A DNA stretch of 32,341 nucleotides from Welwitschia mirabilis (GCA_051453625.1 JBOZIK010000001.1:123027684-123060024), one strand, 5' to 3'; numbered from the stretch's first letter, positions 19,781 through 30,229 are shown. The notes: generated by a model from the letters alone, not told the origin. Translations and numbers: made by a program.

Positions 19781-20539
19781 TGGAATAAAACCATGGCTCT
19801 ATTGATAATCTTCTAGCTATTGTTTCTAAATATGATTGTACATCCATTCTCATCAAATTGTCCTAAGATAAGGTTCTTTACCATGGTAGGAATATGCCTA
19901 ACATTCTGTAAAGTCAAGATCTATCCACTTGCACACTTCAATTTCATAGACACAAGGGGGGGAGTCGGTTCAAGAAGTTGTATGTGAGTAGCCTGTTAAA
20001 CCACTGCCTTGTAGTTTTTTGTGCCTTGTAGTTAGGAATAAGAACCCGGCAACTACCTTTGTATACGCAATAATGCTTCATAATGCAATGTATGTGCCCC
20101 TGCCTGTTGGATAGTTCCTTCAGGAGTACAATATGAAGGTGTCGCTTTCGATGTTGTGGCTGCCCTGATCTGGTAATTACCACGTCGCAAGCCCTTCAGA
20201 ACCCTGTAGCCGAAAATGGCAATAGCCACCCCACCCTACTAGTAGCACACTAGACATCACGCAAGTAATGTCACCGTCAACACCGCACAAGGGCCTTAGC
20301 ATACCATACCAGCGTCAGCAACCATCAACAACCTGAGGCTGTATACAAAGGGGGTGAAGACACCACCTAGCCAAGGTGGGGATTAGTTAACATTTTTCCA
20401 TAGAGACAAACATGACAGAAGGCACCAAAATCCAAAAATCCAAACATCATGGGAGAAGAAGATTAAAATTTGTCTTAATAAGCAGTGATAGTAATTTAAG
20501 CCTCTCAATAATTATGTTTCGACTAACCAAAAGTCTCAC
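19781..20539 (-). pseudogene. Copia-E region between gag and integrase
   Basis: On the minus strand KLTLQNVRHIPTMVKNLILG and QFDENGCTIIF (about 19935-19850) correspond to the V-x-H-V-P-x-x-x-x-N-L-I block downstream of the copia protease. Between about 19985 and 20540 nothing is recognisable. The protease DSG is not found, so this part is rearranged or too old. The open frame 20183-19944 is not assigned. Confidence 0.6.
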
Positions 20540-21080
20540 CATCCTTCTTCCTAATCCCTTGTTCTTCCTCTTCTTCAATGTGTAACAATCCTTCTTCATA
20601 TGTCCTTCTTGCACTAAATACAAATCATAATATGTGTGCTCGATTTGCCTCTACTCTTGCTTGTGCCATGAGGCCCTTTAGATTTAGACTTGTGTGTCTT
20701 CGTAAACAAAGCTTCAGCAAATGTTCTAGCAACCAGTGTCTTTTGGGTATGCTTAAACATCTAAGAATATGGCAATAATGGTATCCCAAGTTAACTTCGG
20801 ATTTGTTGTGATACATGTAATGACTATAAACTAACAATTCGAAGCCAAAAAAGGCAACACCAGAAAACATCTCAAGATTTTTGAGAAATCAAAATGTAAG
20901 TGTTAAGCTATTTTGACAACCATGCATTTTGTTCAAATTAGAATTCAAGGGCGTACCTTCTTCTAGCCTGCAATTGAAATTTTTGTCTAGAATAGAAAAC
21001 ATATTTGTATTAGAGGGTTCATCATACTACTTTCTCAATTCCTCTCAAAGCTTGTTCATTGTCGTTACTTAAGCATACGC
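20540..21080 (-). pseudogene. Copia-E gag
   Basis: On the minus strand CRLEEGTPLNSNLNKMHGCQ (about 20980-20920) matches the conserved LEEGxPVxPHVxKM segment of plant copia gag. The MYHNKSEVNLGYH block (open frame 20870-20625) corresponds to the domain end. QEGHMKKDCYTLKKRKNKG near 20605-20550 is the C-terminal half of a CCHC knuckle whose first cysteines are lost. Gag coats the element RNA. Several stops are present. A 24-bp tandem duplication (21102-21148) lies just upstream. Confidence 0.8.
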
Positions 21081-21101
21081 ACTTGAAAAATTATTGCTAA
21101 G

Positions 21102-21148
21102 GCAAAGGTGAATCATCAATAGTATGCAAAGGTGAATCATCAATAGTA
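21102..21148. repeat. Tandem duplication, 24-bp units
   Basis: gcaaaggtgaatcatcaata at 21102 recurs at 21126, with the following gta also shared; period 24 bp. Confidence 0.9.
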
Positions 21149-21399
21149 CCATATCATTCATCACCATCTGACATGTCCGAAGGCTTTGTCTTTTCGAACA
21201 CAACCCTAGACTTCTTCTATATTAACATGTCCTTCATTAGTATTTCCAAGATATGCCAATACTTCACAACAATAAGACACTTTGTTATTTATAAACTCTC
21301 CATTGCGTTTAAGAAATAAAAAGGCTTCAAATGCATGCTTCACTATGCAGACCCAAAACCTACAAGGATTTTCAAACAAACATTACTTGCCAAATCAAA

Positions 21400-21412
21400 G
21401 TTTCTAGTACCA
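21400..21412 (-). other. Copia-E primer-binding site (probable)
   Basis: On the minus strand TGGTACTAGAAAC resembles TGGTATCAGAGC (initiator tRNA-Met type) and lies just inside the 5' LTR. Confidence 0.5.
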
Positions 21413-21789
21413 CCTATTATAAAAAGTAATCACAAAAATGAATAAAGTACGAATGAGAACAGAAAACACACAACAGACTTAATAAGTTTCCACTCCTTTC
21501 TAACCTACAACCTCAAGAAAACAATGCAAAGCTCTTGCTAATAAAAGAAAGTTTTAGGAAGTACAAACAAACTTGAGAGACTTAACACCATAAGATGCCC
21601 TCCTCAATAGCTAGAGAGAAGACCTAAATAACTTCTAAAAGTCATATTTCCTTTTTCTAAAGTTACAATTTTAATTTAATAATAACCCTAAGGTGACCTT
21701 ATAACCTAAACAACTTTTACGACCATATGGGATCAGCATAGGAATATGACAAACAAGGGTATAATCGAATTTGGTATCACATAATAACA
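21413..21789 (-). repeat. Copia-E 5' LTR
   Basis: On the minus strand it starts TGTTATTATGTGATACCAAA at 21789. It shares with the 3271-3573 LTR the GTCGTAAAA segment, the following (GG)TTATAA stretch and the agctttgcattgttttcttg / agctctgcattgcttctcgtg segment. The length is about 377 bp. The right end is degraded (no clear CA). Confidence 0.65.
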
Positions 21790-22460
21790 TTATTGTGGTA
21801 ATTTTGGCCATATGAAATACTATTGTCCTCTTCAAAAATCTTAATGTTTGTTGGCTATAGTCATCAGAGGTTTATTCCCAAGGATCCTCTATGAAAAGTG
21901 CTAAATGGTTAAAAGAAGATTCTTTAACAAGGATCTTTGGCCACAACCCTCTAAAGGTTGGACTGAATGCAAAATGGTACTTGGTTGGTGGATGCTCATG
22001 CCACATATTAGGTATTGACCTTTTAGTGATAACCAAAAAGGTGAGAAGGTTGGGAAAAGTATTATTTCTGAGCATAGTTATCCAAAATAGAGGAAGTGTT
22101 GCTTATGGATCATTCAGAGCATACCTCGTTTAGTATTGCCTAGATGTGTGACAAAGACAACAAAGTTATTTTTAGTAGCAATAAATCTTAAGTTATTAAT
22201 GAAAAATGTAGTAACATTATTCTAGTTATTTCTAGAATTTGTAATTTGTATGCCATGAGTGTATGAAGTCCTTGAAGTGTTGCCTTGTAAAAGAGGACAT
22301 GAGCAATTTCTAGCATAGAAAGCTTATTCATGTGAACTTGAAAACTTGCAAACGACATCTAAGAATGAGTTAGCTAATGATCTTTCAAAGAACTTGATGT
22401 TTCAAAGGTACAATCATGTGATGCATGCAAAATTGGCAAACAAACAAGGACCCGCTTCCC
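21790..22460 (+). pseudogene. Copia-F: zinc knuckle, protease and pre-integrase
   Basis: CGNFGHMKYYC at 21794-21826 is the end of a CCHC knuckle. The open frame 21891-22133 continues KWLKEDSLTRIFGHNPLK, then AKWYLVGGCSCHI, which is the copia protease motif WYLDSGCSRHM with the catalytic D-S-G changed to V-G-G. A GSVAYGSF segment follows, and the GAG-pre-integrase HRKLIHVNLKT with CDACKIGKQTRTRFP lies near 22330-22458. Protease would cut the polyprotein; this copy cannot. The sequence starts exactly where the Copia-E LTR ends, as if Copia-E had inserted into its knuckle. It belongs to a different copia lineage from Copia-A. Confidence 0.8.
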
Positions 22461-24543
22461 AGGGTTACAAACACATCATAACAGTTACATCCTTGAGAAC
22501 AGTGTAGAATTCTTGATTCATTGACAAAACCGCAAGGCACAAGTCATCCCTCATAGCTAATTAAGGCATTTTCAGAAACGCTGCAAAGGCTGAAAAATAA
22601 GAGATATCTGACAACATGCTCATTGTAAATATGAATTTGTGCTCAAACAAAAGTAAGTCAAATTTGATGCAGAGTCACAGAACTTACAAAATATGTTTCT
22701 AGTGAATTAGTTTGCAATAAAAATCTTTTCAATCTGAAAGTCATTAACAAGCAAAGTGGTCTTTGGTATCTACACAATCAAATGAAAATCATTTTGAGGG
22801 GATTGAAAGATATAAGTTTTGTTAAAGATTCCTTCAGATTCAGTTAAAAGCCAACGTTTCTGCTTAATGACAATTCTCACATCTTCAAAAGCAGTAATAA
22901 AGTCAATGGCCCTTTCACAAAATCTTTGTTGTGTTTCATTTAATCCCTAGTTTTTAGTTCAAATAACAAAATCATTGAGATCGCCATCAACCCAAAGATA
23001 GGATTCTAACAAATGTTTTCATCACATTGAAGTTCGGAATGGAATGCTTTATGCACAAAATTCAACAGATTTCATGTGTCTTATTCAATCAGAATTATTG
23101 TTAGTAAATATGAATTGTCATTGATGTCACTGTTGTAATGGAATCACATTTTAAATTGAGTAGGTATCATATGTTCTTTATCTAAAGAAAATTATTGAGC
23201 ATACTCTTTCAAAATTTATTTTTGCTACAGTTCGATTGGGAGGGCAGGCAGTGTGCTAATCACTTTGATGGACCTAATAGTTTGCATAGAATCAATTATA
23301 TATAGCCAACCAAACAAAAGATCAAGGGAAACACAGTGGGAAGCAGTTCTTCCATAAAAAATGAAGTTTAGCAGGTTGACCAAGCTTGATATGCAGGTGA
23401 CCAATCTGAGATTAAGCTTCAGTGGATCCTTATCAGGGCCACTGGACAAGACATGCAGGCAACTGAAAGTGATCTTATAGTCAACGTTTTTAGCTGTTGG
23501 TGAACTAAATAAGGACCAAAGCAAAATGAAGTGTACTTCCAGTTTAGCGACCACCAATTTGAGACTGTAAATGTCTATGGATCTCACAGAAAATATAAAA
23601 TATCAAGTTTTCTCAATCTATCAATCAATTTTTCCCATTCCCTCATTCTTTATTGTGGAAAACTCTATTCTATTCTTTGTCATGTCATTCTTTCTGATAT
23701 CTGAACTTTACCTTATCAAGAATCTAACAACAAGGCTATCTCATTGGATGATCAAGGAATAGATCAGTGCTTAAGGCACATCTCTAATTCATCACTTCCA
23801 AAAGCTGATTGGTTTGTAGATTTGACCTGAAAATCCATGCTTTAACAAAGCGAGGACAAAAAGTGTCGGTTGGTTGAACAAGAATCAGCTGTATTATTTG
23901 AGGACTAATGTTGAGAATGAATGTAGGGTTACACCTTGCATCTGAACCACTATAAAGTTAGTTGTTTTGATTGCCTTTTTTGCATTGATCTTAACTGTTT
24001 TATATTTAGTTAGATGCAAAGACAAGCAATTAAGAACTTTGATGGATGGTTGACATACCAAAATAAAGATGGAACCTACAATGGTTATTGCTTAGTTTCC
24101 GATGTGGAGAAAATCAAATCCTTCATGTTGCAGGATATTCAAAGTAACAAATACGTCTAAACCAATCTTGCTTGTGATGTGAATCACTTAAATAGATCTT
24201 AAAACTTGAATAAGCTGAACCACTAGATAACTGAATATAGTGAAAGACTTATTTTCAAAAAGGCAAGAACATTTCAGTGAACTAAGAATTCCCGTTCAAC
24301 GATGTTGTGCAATATCAGTAAAGCACAATAAAAATAGTAGTTGGAGCTCACAAATTTTAAATCATAAACTACAGTTGTACTTTATGAGAGTTTTTGCCTT
24401 CTTTTTGGAAGAAGCTAACTCATGGGTAACCATACTACACTTGCCATAGTCACTGCTCTGCTTGGATGAAAACCCATACATGGCCCCTGCCAACCTGGGA
24501 ATTTGCCACCAAATTTCCATTTCTCGCATGTGATCATACCCCA
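22461..24543. other. Spacer without recognisable gene
   Basis: The copia integrase core expected after 22460 is not readable. The minus-strand open frame 23587-23225 (120 codons) has no domain I recognise, and neither do the shorter frames at 23571-23762 and 24240-24449. Sequence is AT-rich with no tandem repeat of note. Confidence 0.55.
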
Positions 24544-24785
24544 TGTTACAAAAGATTAGAGTTTATGCACAATAACAGCAAAAGCAACAAAGCATAACAA
24601 AAAAATAAAATAAAATAAAATAAGAAGAGCTGCAAGAATGCAGTATTAGATGGTGAAACCCTCAAAGACAAAGCACAACATACAAGGAGAAGAAAGAACC
24701 GTATTACTAGTCATGCAAAGGAACTTGTCGCCATGCGTTATGGTATAGATCCAATCCCTTTAAATAGGGCTAGGTTTTTGGAGAT
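24544..24785 (-). repeat. LTR fragment of the Copia-C family
   Basis: On the minus strand it runs from the CCTATTTAAAGGGATTGGATC region through CTTTGAGGGTTTCACCATC to ...TTTTGTAACA at 24544, aligning with 10231-10460 and 13578-13810. TGGGGTATGATC beyond the end may be a primer-binding site. No gag is readable next to it. A short aaaataaaat run lies at 24600-24622. Confidence 0.65.
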
Positions 24786-24799
24786 CTTATGCTCTTTGA

Positions 24800-26339
24800 A
24801 CAGAGCAGTGGCAGAAGGTTCTTAGAGGGAGGCTCCAAGGCACAAAAGCATGCAGCGAAGGCCAAGGTGGGCTTTGCAGGGCTCCTTGGAGGAGCGGGGA
24901 GGAGGCAAAAAAGAAGGCGACACAAGCAATGCAGCTCTTTTGTAGTAGTTCCCGGTCCTCTTAGGGCAGCATTTAGGGTTGTAGGTTAGCAGAAACCCTA
25001 GCTAGGGTTTCTGCCAGGTAAGAAAATGGAAGCCCTATTCATGAAGTTTTTCAAAGAAAATGGCTTTTTCAAGTTGAAAGTTGCCCCTGAATACTACACA
25101 AGCACGAAAGAAAAGTTTAAGTTTAGTCTCTTAGGTCCATTTGTCTATGCCGGCCTAAGGTCGGGGATGCAATTAGAAAATGGGTAGCTATAAAATAGAC
25201 AGGGATTGCAGCAGTCCAAGTGATAGCTCTAGCAGATGGTCTGGGCTTATTTAAATTTGAATCAGAAGATGATCTTAACATCATGATGATCAAAGGCCTC
25301 CATTCTTTTGCGCAAGGGGCCTAGCTTTGGCCCGATAGAGGCCAGGGGAAGATATCAATAAAGTTTTTCAAAAACTCCCAATTGTAATGAAGCTAAAGAA
25401 AATTAATTTAACTTCCTTGAATTAAGGTTTCTTTAGAGAACTAATATGTTAATTTGTAGAGCTTATAAAGAGAGATCCAGTGAGTATAAAAAGTGTTTGA
25501 ATGGTTCTAGTAAGGATTTGTACATAGATTGATTAAAATTAACTAGGGATTTAAAAAGCTTTGAATTAATTCACTACTTCAAAGTGAATAATATTGAGAT
25601 GGAGTATGAAAACCTTATAGACCCTTATTCTCATTATAGTGCTCTTAGGCATCCAACTAAATTCTATCCAAGACTAAAGGAAGTGGCATGTGGTAGGTGT
25701 GACAAAAAGGATTATGAGAACTCTTCTTACTTAATAGTTTAATGCTAGACTTGTAAAAAATTCAAACATCTTTTTAAGGTGTGTTAATTTAGAAAGGGTA
25801 AATATGATATCCAAATAGTATCAAATAAAAAAAAAATGAAATGATGTTTATTCAAAAGCTAGAGCCAAAGATAACAAATAAGAGGAATGAAATCTCTTAT
25901 CTAGCACAAGTAGAGCACTTAGAAAAAATAATGAAGCAAGACTCCCACATTTAACAAGTTTAATCCATTGAGTAATAAATCTAAAGACTTTAATTTGAAT
26001 TTAGCATACTCAATTAAGAAAGAAACTAAAAAAAGTAAGAAGCTAGAAAGACTTTCTATGGTGGATAAAACCAAGAGATAGGCTATTAAAAATATCATGA
26101 ATGGATTAAAAAAGAACTTTTAAAAAATTTTAGGGAAATAATACAAGAAAAAAATAGCAAATAAATACCTTAAAGTAAAATAGTTAAGGTATAAAATATA
26201 CCTGAAAAAACCAGAACAATGAATGAATTAGTTAATAGTAGAAATATTACTATTATCTACTACAAGAAACCAAAATTTAGAAGAATGTATCCCTTATGAA
26301 TTTGAGGAAATGTTTGCAAATAGAATGGATTTCTAGTCG
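24800..26339 (+). mobile_element. LINE-1: L1-type copy, ORF1 and start of ORF2
   Basis: A GC-richer 5' leader (24800-25020) contains aaaccctagctagggtttct. ORF1 follows from ATG 25026: MEALFMKFFKENGFFK, stop at 25185. The reading continues in other frames with IRKWVAIK, VQVIALADGLGLFKFESEDD and GLHSFAQGA, a DUF4283-like nucleic-acid-binding region of plant L1 ORF1. A decayed CCHC region lies at about 25640-25800 (YPRLKEVACGRCDKKDY). The ORF2 start (MNELVNSRNI, QETKI-like) is readable just before the N gap at 26340. Every part is broken by stops. Confidence 0.8.
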
Positions 26340-26439
26340 NNNNNNNNNNNNNNNNNNNNNNNNNNNNNNNNNNNNNNNNNNNNNNNNNNNNNNNNNNNNN
26401 NNNNNNNNNNNNNNNNNNNNNNNNNNNNNNNNNNNNNNN
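26340..26439. other. Assembly gap of 100 N
   Basis: A 100-N placeholder between two LINE copies. It hides the end of the first and the ORF1 start of the second. Confidence 1.
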
Positions 26440-27249
26440 CCAATTTGGGTGAAGCTAAGGGGGATTAATTTAGCACTCTAGAATCAGGACTTCTTGAAAG
26501 ATCCGACAGGCCAATTTGAAGAAATAATCGAGATACATTCAGTTATCCTAAGTGGTACCAGGATGGTGCTAATAAGGTTCTATGCTTGGATTGACTTCGA
26601 GTTAACCAAGAATTTGAGGAACTTTGAATTAATCCACTGCTTAGGAATGGACAGGGTGGAAGTGGAGTAAGAAAACAACACAGAAATCTATGATCATTGT
26701 GGTGCTTTTGAGCATCCAACCAAATTTTGCCCAGAGCTAAAAGAAGTAGTATGTAGCAAGTGTGGTAGAAAGGGTCACAAGACCGCTTCGTGCTTAACAA
26801 TTCAATGCCAAACTTGTAAAAAATTTGGCCATGTCTTTGAGGATTGCCATTTTAGAAAGGATAAAGACAGTTTCCAAATAGTAAACAAAAAAAAAAAAGA
26901 AAGTTGAAATGATAGTGTNNNNNNNNNNNNNNNNNNNNNNNNNNNNNNNNNNNNNNNNNNNNNNNNNNNNNNNNNNNNNNNNNNNNNNNNNNAAGCAGCT
27001 AACACAAAAGAAGTAGCGAGACAGAAATCCAACATTCAACAAATTCGACCTCCTGGTACTAAGGCTGAAGAATCTATTTTTGATTCAGCTTACTTTAGTG
27101 ACGAAGAAACTGCAAGGAGCGAAAAGTTAGGGAGGCATTCAACAGCAGACAAAGACAAAAGAGAAGCTATTGAAAATATCGTGAATGGATCACAAAAGAC
27201 CATTCTGGAAATTTCAGGGAAACAACCCAAGAAGAAAAACAGGAAATGA
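26440..27249 (+). pseudogene. LINE-2 ORF1 (DUF4283/zinc knuckle), 5' end missing
   Basis: One frame runs from the gap to the stop at 27247-27249, broken by TAG at 26479 (in the LxN context where Trp is usual) and TAA at 26668. It reads PIWVKLRGINLAL, TGQFEEIIEIHSVI and RFYAWIDFELTKNL (the end of the DUF4283-type region). Three knuckles follow: CGAFEHPTKFC (first Cys pair incomplete), CSKCGRKGHKTASC and CQTCKKFGHVFEDC, the last two complete CX2CX4HX4C. L1 ORF1 protein binds the element RNA. The tail is lysine-rich. The stop overlaps the ORF2 start as ATGA. A 74-N gap (26919-26992) lies within. Confidence 0.87.
26919..26992. other. Assembly gap of 74 N
   Basis: Ns inside LINE-2 ORF1, after an A-rich run. 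Confidence 1.
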
Positions 27250-27959
27250 ACATTATAAGCTGAAATCTTCGAGGTATGAAAGCCGCCTCGAAACTTAATA
27301 CAATGGATGAATTAACTAATGATAGAAATATAAGTCTAGTTTCTTTACAAGAAACCAAAATCCAAAAAAATGATTTCCTTAGGAATTTGAGGAAACATCG
27401 AGGAGTGGAGTGGATTCCCAACTGTGGGAAAGCAGGGGGCCTAATTGTGCTCTTCAAACAAGATATTAAGTATACGAAAGTGGTGGCAAATAGATGGTTT
27501 CAAATTTTTGCTCTAAAGGATTGGTTCCTTATGAATATATATGGCCTTCAAAACCATGCAACTAAATTCAGAGTTTGGAGAAGGCTGACAGAGCAACTTC
27601 AGAACAAGAGATGTATCATAATAGGCGATTTTAACCAAACACTTTTGCGCGATGAGAAAATGGGAGGAGTTGAATGGAATGACTATGGCGCTTCGAAAAT
27701 GGAAGAAATGATAGCTAAATTAGATTTAATAGATACCCCTGTCCATCAGGTTCAACACACTTGGTCCAATGAGCAGAAAGGATCTCAAAGGATCATGACC
27801 ACAATTGATAGAGCGTTCATCTCTTTGGACTTGGCTAGAGAAAGTGACTGGGTACCGGAATGGGAAGGAAGAAGGTGTTATGATCACAAACCCATCCTTT
27901 TCATTGCCAAGGACCTCAAAAGAAAGCTTTTCACTTCAAATTTGAGAACGGCTGGTTAA
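27246..27959 (+). pseudogene. LINE-2 ORF2: endonuclease domain
   Basis: The apurinic-type endonuclease nicks target DNA for target-primed reverse transcription. The ATG at 27246 gives MNIIS, then TGA at 27261 where Trp of the SWNxRG motif belongs, then NLRG. From 27276 the frame is open for 227 codons. It keeps SLVSLQETKI (catalytic Glu), IIIGDFNQTL (Asp/Asn), TTIDRAFIS and YDHKPI in place of SDHxPI. These cover the conserved metal and DNA-contact positions, so only the N-terminal stop and the Ser-to-Tyr change are visible lesions here. The frame ends at 27957-27959 and the protein continues shifted. Confidence 0.92.
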
Positions 27960-29303
27960 AAGAAGAGGAAATCCGTGCTTATATTGAATAGCATTAGAGA
28001 CCTGATGAAATGAATCCTATTAACTCGCTTAGAGATAATCTACAAAGACTCGAGCAATTGGTTAAAATCTGGAGAAAGCAATGGGGTTTGAAATTTTGGA
28101 GAAAAGAGACTCTAAAAGAANNNNNNNNNNNNNTCCAACTTAAGCAAGAACAAGGAAAGGATCTCCAACAAGAATAGTGGTAGCACCTTTGAGAGCTTCA
28201 AATGATCAAAGAACAAGAGGAACTCTATTGGAAGCAAAGGGCTCATATTAATTGGCTAAAAGAAGGGGACAAGTGTTCAAAATTCTTCTTCAAACTGGTT
28301 AACAACAAAAGACAGACAAACATGATTTAGAAAGTGTACTGAAAAAATCAATCATTTGAAAAAGATAAGGTTCAGTAAGCTTTCATAGAAAACTTGCAAG
28401 AGCTTTGGACCAACACAGATGCAGTAAATCCTTTAACGCACTAGACTAGTTCTTGGCAGGTGAAAAACCCCCCGCAAAGACTAGAAAAAGATGAAGTCTA
28501 GAACGCTGAACACCCTCGAGAAGATGCAATCAAATCATAGTCCAGGGCTTGATGGTTGGACAGTGGAATTCTTCAAAAAAGTTTTGAGCTATAATTGGAA
28601 GATCAATAGAAGCAGCATTTAACAAAGTCTTGGACTTGGGAACAATACCCCATGCATGGAATAATATCTATGTAATTATGATACCGAAGAAGCAAGAAGC
28701 TATCAAGGTGCAAGACTACAGACCAACTGGACTGTGTAATGCCATCTACAGACTTTTTTCCAAAGTCCTGGTAGCATGAATCCGCCCTTTCTTACAGCAA
28801 GTAGTGAGATGCAATCAGGCTGCCTTTTTGGAAAACTGTTCCATTCTAGACGAGATGATCTGTAATCATGAAATTTTCCATTCTATCCAAAAGAAAAAGA
28901 TGAAAGTTTATGCTTTGAAACTCAACATAAGAAAAGCATATGATACTACATCTTAGAAGTTTTTAGAGCACATTTTAACAACAAAGGGATTAATTAGAAC
29001 ATTCATGGGTTCTTCAGCGCAACGAGAGGTTTAAGGCAGGGGACCCCCTCTCACCTTACCTAGCCATTATTGTTCTAGATGTTCTTCAAGACTATATTAA
29101 AAAGCAAGGGGGAAAAGGAATAAAGGTTCACAACATAGAAATAATGTGTAACCATTTTGCTGATGACTCCATTGTCTTTACTAAAGCAAACGTTCAACAA
29201 ATTGCTGCCATCAAACAATGGGTGGATGCCTTTGTAAAGAAATCTGGTGTTACGGTTAGGTGGCCCAAAAGTAGAGCTTATTTTCTAAATACCTAGACTA
29301 GTG
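27960..29303 (+). pseudogene. LINE-2 ORF2: linker and reverse transcriptase
   Basis: After the endonuclease come LQRLEQLVKIWRKQWG (about 28040-28085), 13 Ns (28121-28133) and QEELYWKQRAHINWLKEGDK with SKFFFKLVNNKRQ (about 28215-28310), typical of plant L1. RT blocks follow: SPGLDGWTVEFFKK (28540-28580), MIPKKQEAIKVQDYRP (about 28679-28726), LNIRKAYD (about 28922-28945), GLRQ with GDPLSPYLA after a one-base loss (about 29029-29065), and the catalytic FADD at 29156-29167. There are many stops and shifts. The RT is interrupted at 29312 by a 471-bp insert and resumes at 29793. Confidence 0.9.
28121..28133. other. Assembly gap of 13 N
   Basis: Ns inside the LINE-2 ORF2 linker. Confidence 1.
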
Positions 29304-29792
29304 TGCAGAGAGGCCCAATGATAAAAATGTCGGCAATCCATTGATGCCAGTAGTTCAAAAAAGTCGTGTTGAGGAGACATGTCGTCATGTCAGCACAAAA
29401 CGTTGTCGCAAAATGTCAGCATTTTTTTTTAAATGGGAGAATTATTTATTTCATAATAGTCATGAATAGTATAAGCTAAAAAGAACTAAAATGAAGTGAT
29501 GAAAAAGGGATTTGATGTACATAAATGTGGTGGAAGCCAATTATCATGTAAATAGCCCAAATATACACTTTGTGATTCTTTTTACTCTGTATTTTTTTCC
29601 TGATGGTGTGTGACATTTTGAGTCTAAGTTGTAACATGTCGCAGACTTTTACTCATGGCTACATGTCGTCAACTTTTTGACAATATCAAGGGAAAATGTC
29701 GCCAAGCAAAAGACATAAACCCTAAAGGTTTATTGCGCTACATGTCGCCCAATTTTGGAGACATGTCGCTCCTTTCAAGTCATTGCAGAGAG
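29304..29792. mobile_element. Mu-2: 471-bp MULE-like insert with exact 9-bp target copies
   Basis: tgcagagag occurs at 29304-29312 and again at 29784-29792. The insert between (29313-29783) starts GCCCAATGATAAAAATGTCG and ends TTTCAAGTCAT. Skipping the insert and one target copy puts the flanking LINE codons back in one frame, which shows directly where the insertion happened. The start matches that of Mu-1 (CCCAATGATTAAAA). The insert carries at least six copies of (a)catgtcgyc or closely similar motifs. It is too short for a transposase. Nine bp fits Mutator-like elements; hAT (8 bp) and CACTA (3 bp) fit less well. Confidence 0.75.
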
Positions 29793-30229
29793 TTATTGAT
29801 AAGTCTCTTGGTATAAGAAGATGTAAAAAGGGTATTTATTTAGGGATACCAATGTTTAAAGGGAACAAGATTGATGCTTGGATTGAGCTTATCCAAAAAT
29901 TGAGTAAAAAGTTTCACTACTGGAATACAATTTTTTAATCTAGCAAAGGGAGAGTAATTTTAGCAAATACAATAATTTTGGTAATAGCAAAATACAATGC
30001 TTCAATTGGATTCCTACCAGAAAAAAGTAACACGATTTTAAATAGACTCATTAGAAGGTTTCCATGGGAAGGAGGCAAGAGAGGGATTAAAGTGCATGCA
30101 GTGACTTTGAATGAGATAGCCAAACCACTTGAAGCAGGCAGAGGGGGTATCCAAGAGCTTAAGGATAGTATTTTTCTGGCCCAATCAAATCTAATCAAGA
30201 AAATTAAAGTAGGGAGAAACCACGCCTAG
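29793..30229 (+). pseudogene. LINE-2 ORF2: after-RT (thumb) region
   Basis: The frame continues from the insert edge with DKSLGIRRCKKGIYLGIPMF, then WIELIQKLSKKFHYW. The open frame 29978-30229 includes NTILNRLIRRFPWEGGKRG, the stretch IQELKDSIFLAQSNL and KKIKVG. This matches the conserved YLGxP...KLxxW...LxxxIxxFxWxG...GLGIxxL order in plant L1 ORF2. A stop is present near 29937. Confidence 0.82.

Noticed and set aside
23225-23587. 120-codon minus-strand open frame as a gene
   Set aside because: No recognisable domain; AT-rich and hydrophobic as expected by chance; no supporting context.
24789-24989. 66-codon frame in the LINE leader as a separate protein
   Set aside because: It lies in the GC-rich 5' leader before the ORF1 ATG, is Arg/Lys/Gly-rich by composition and has no motif.
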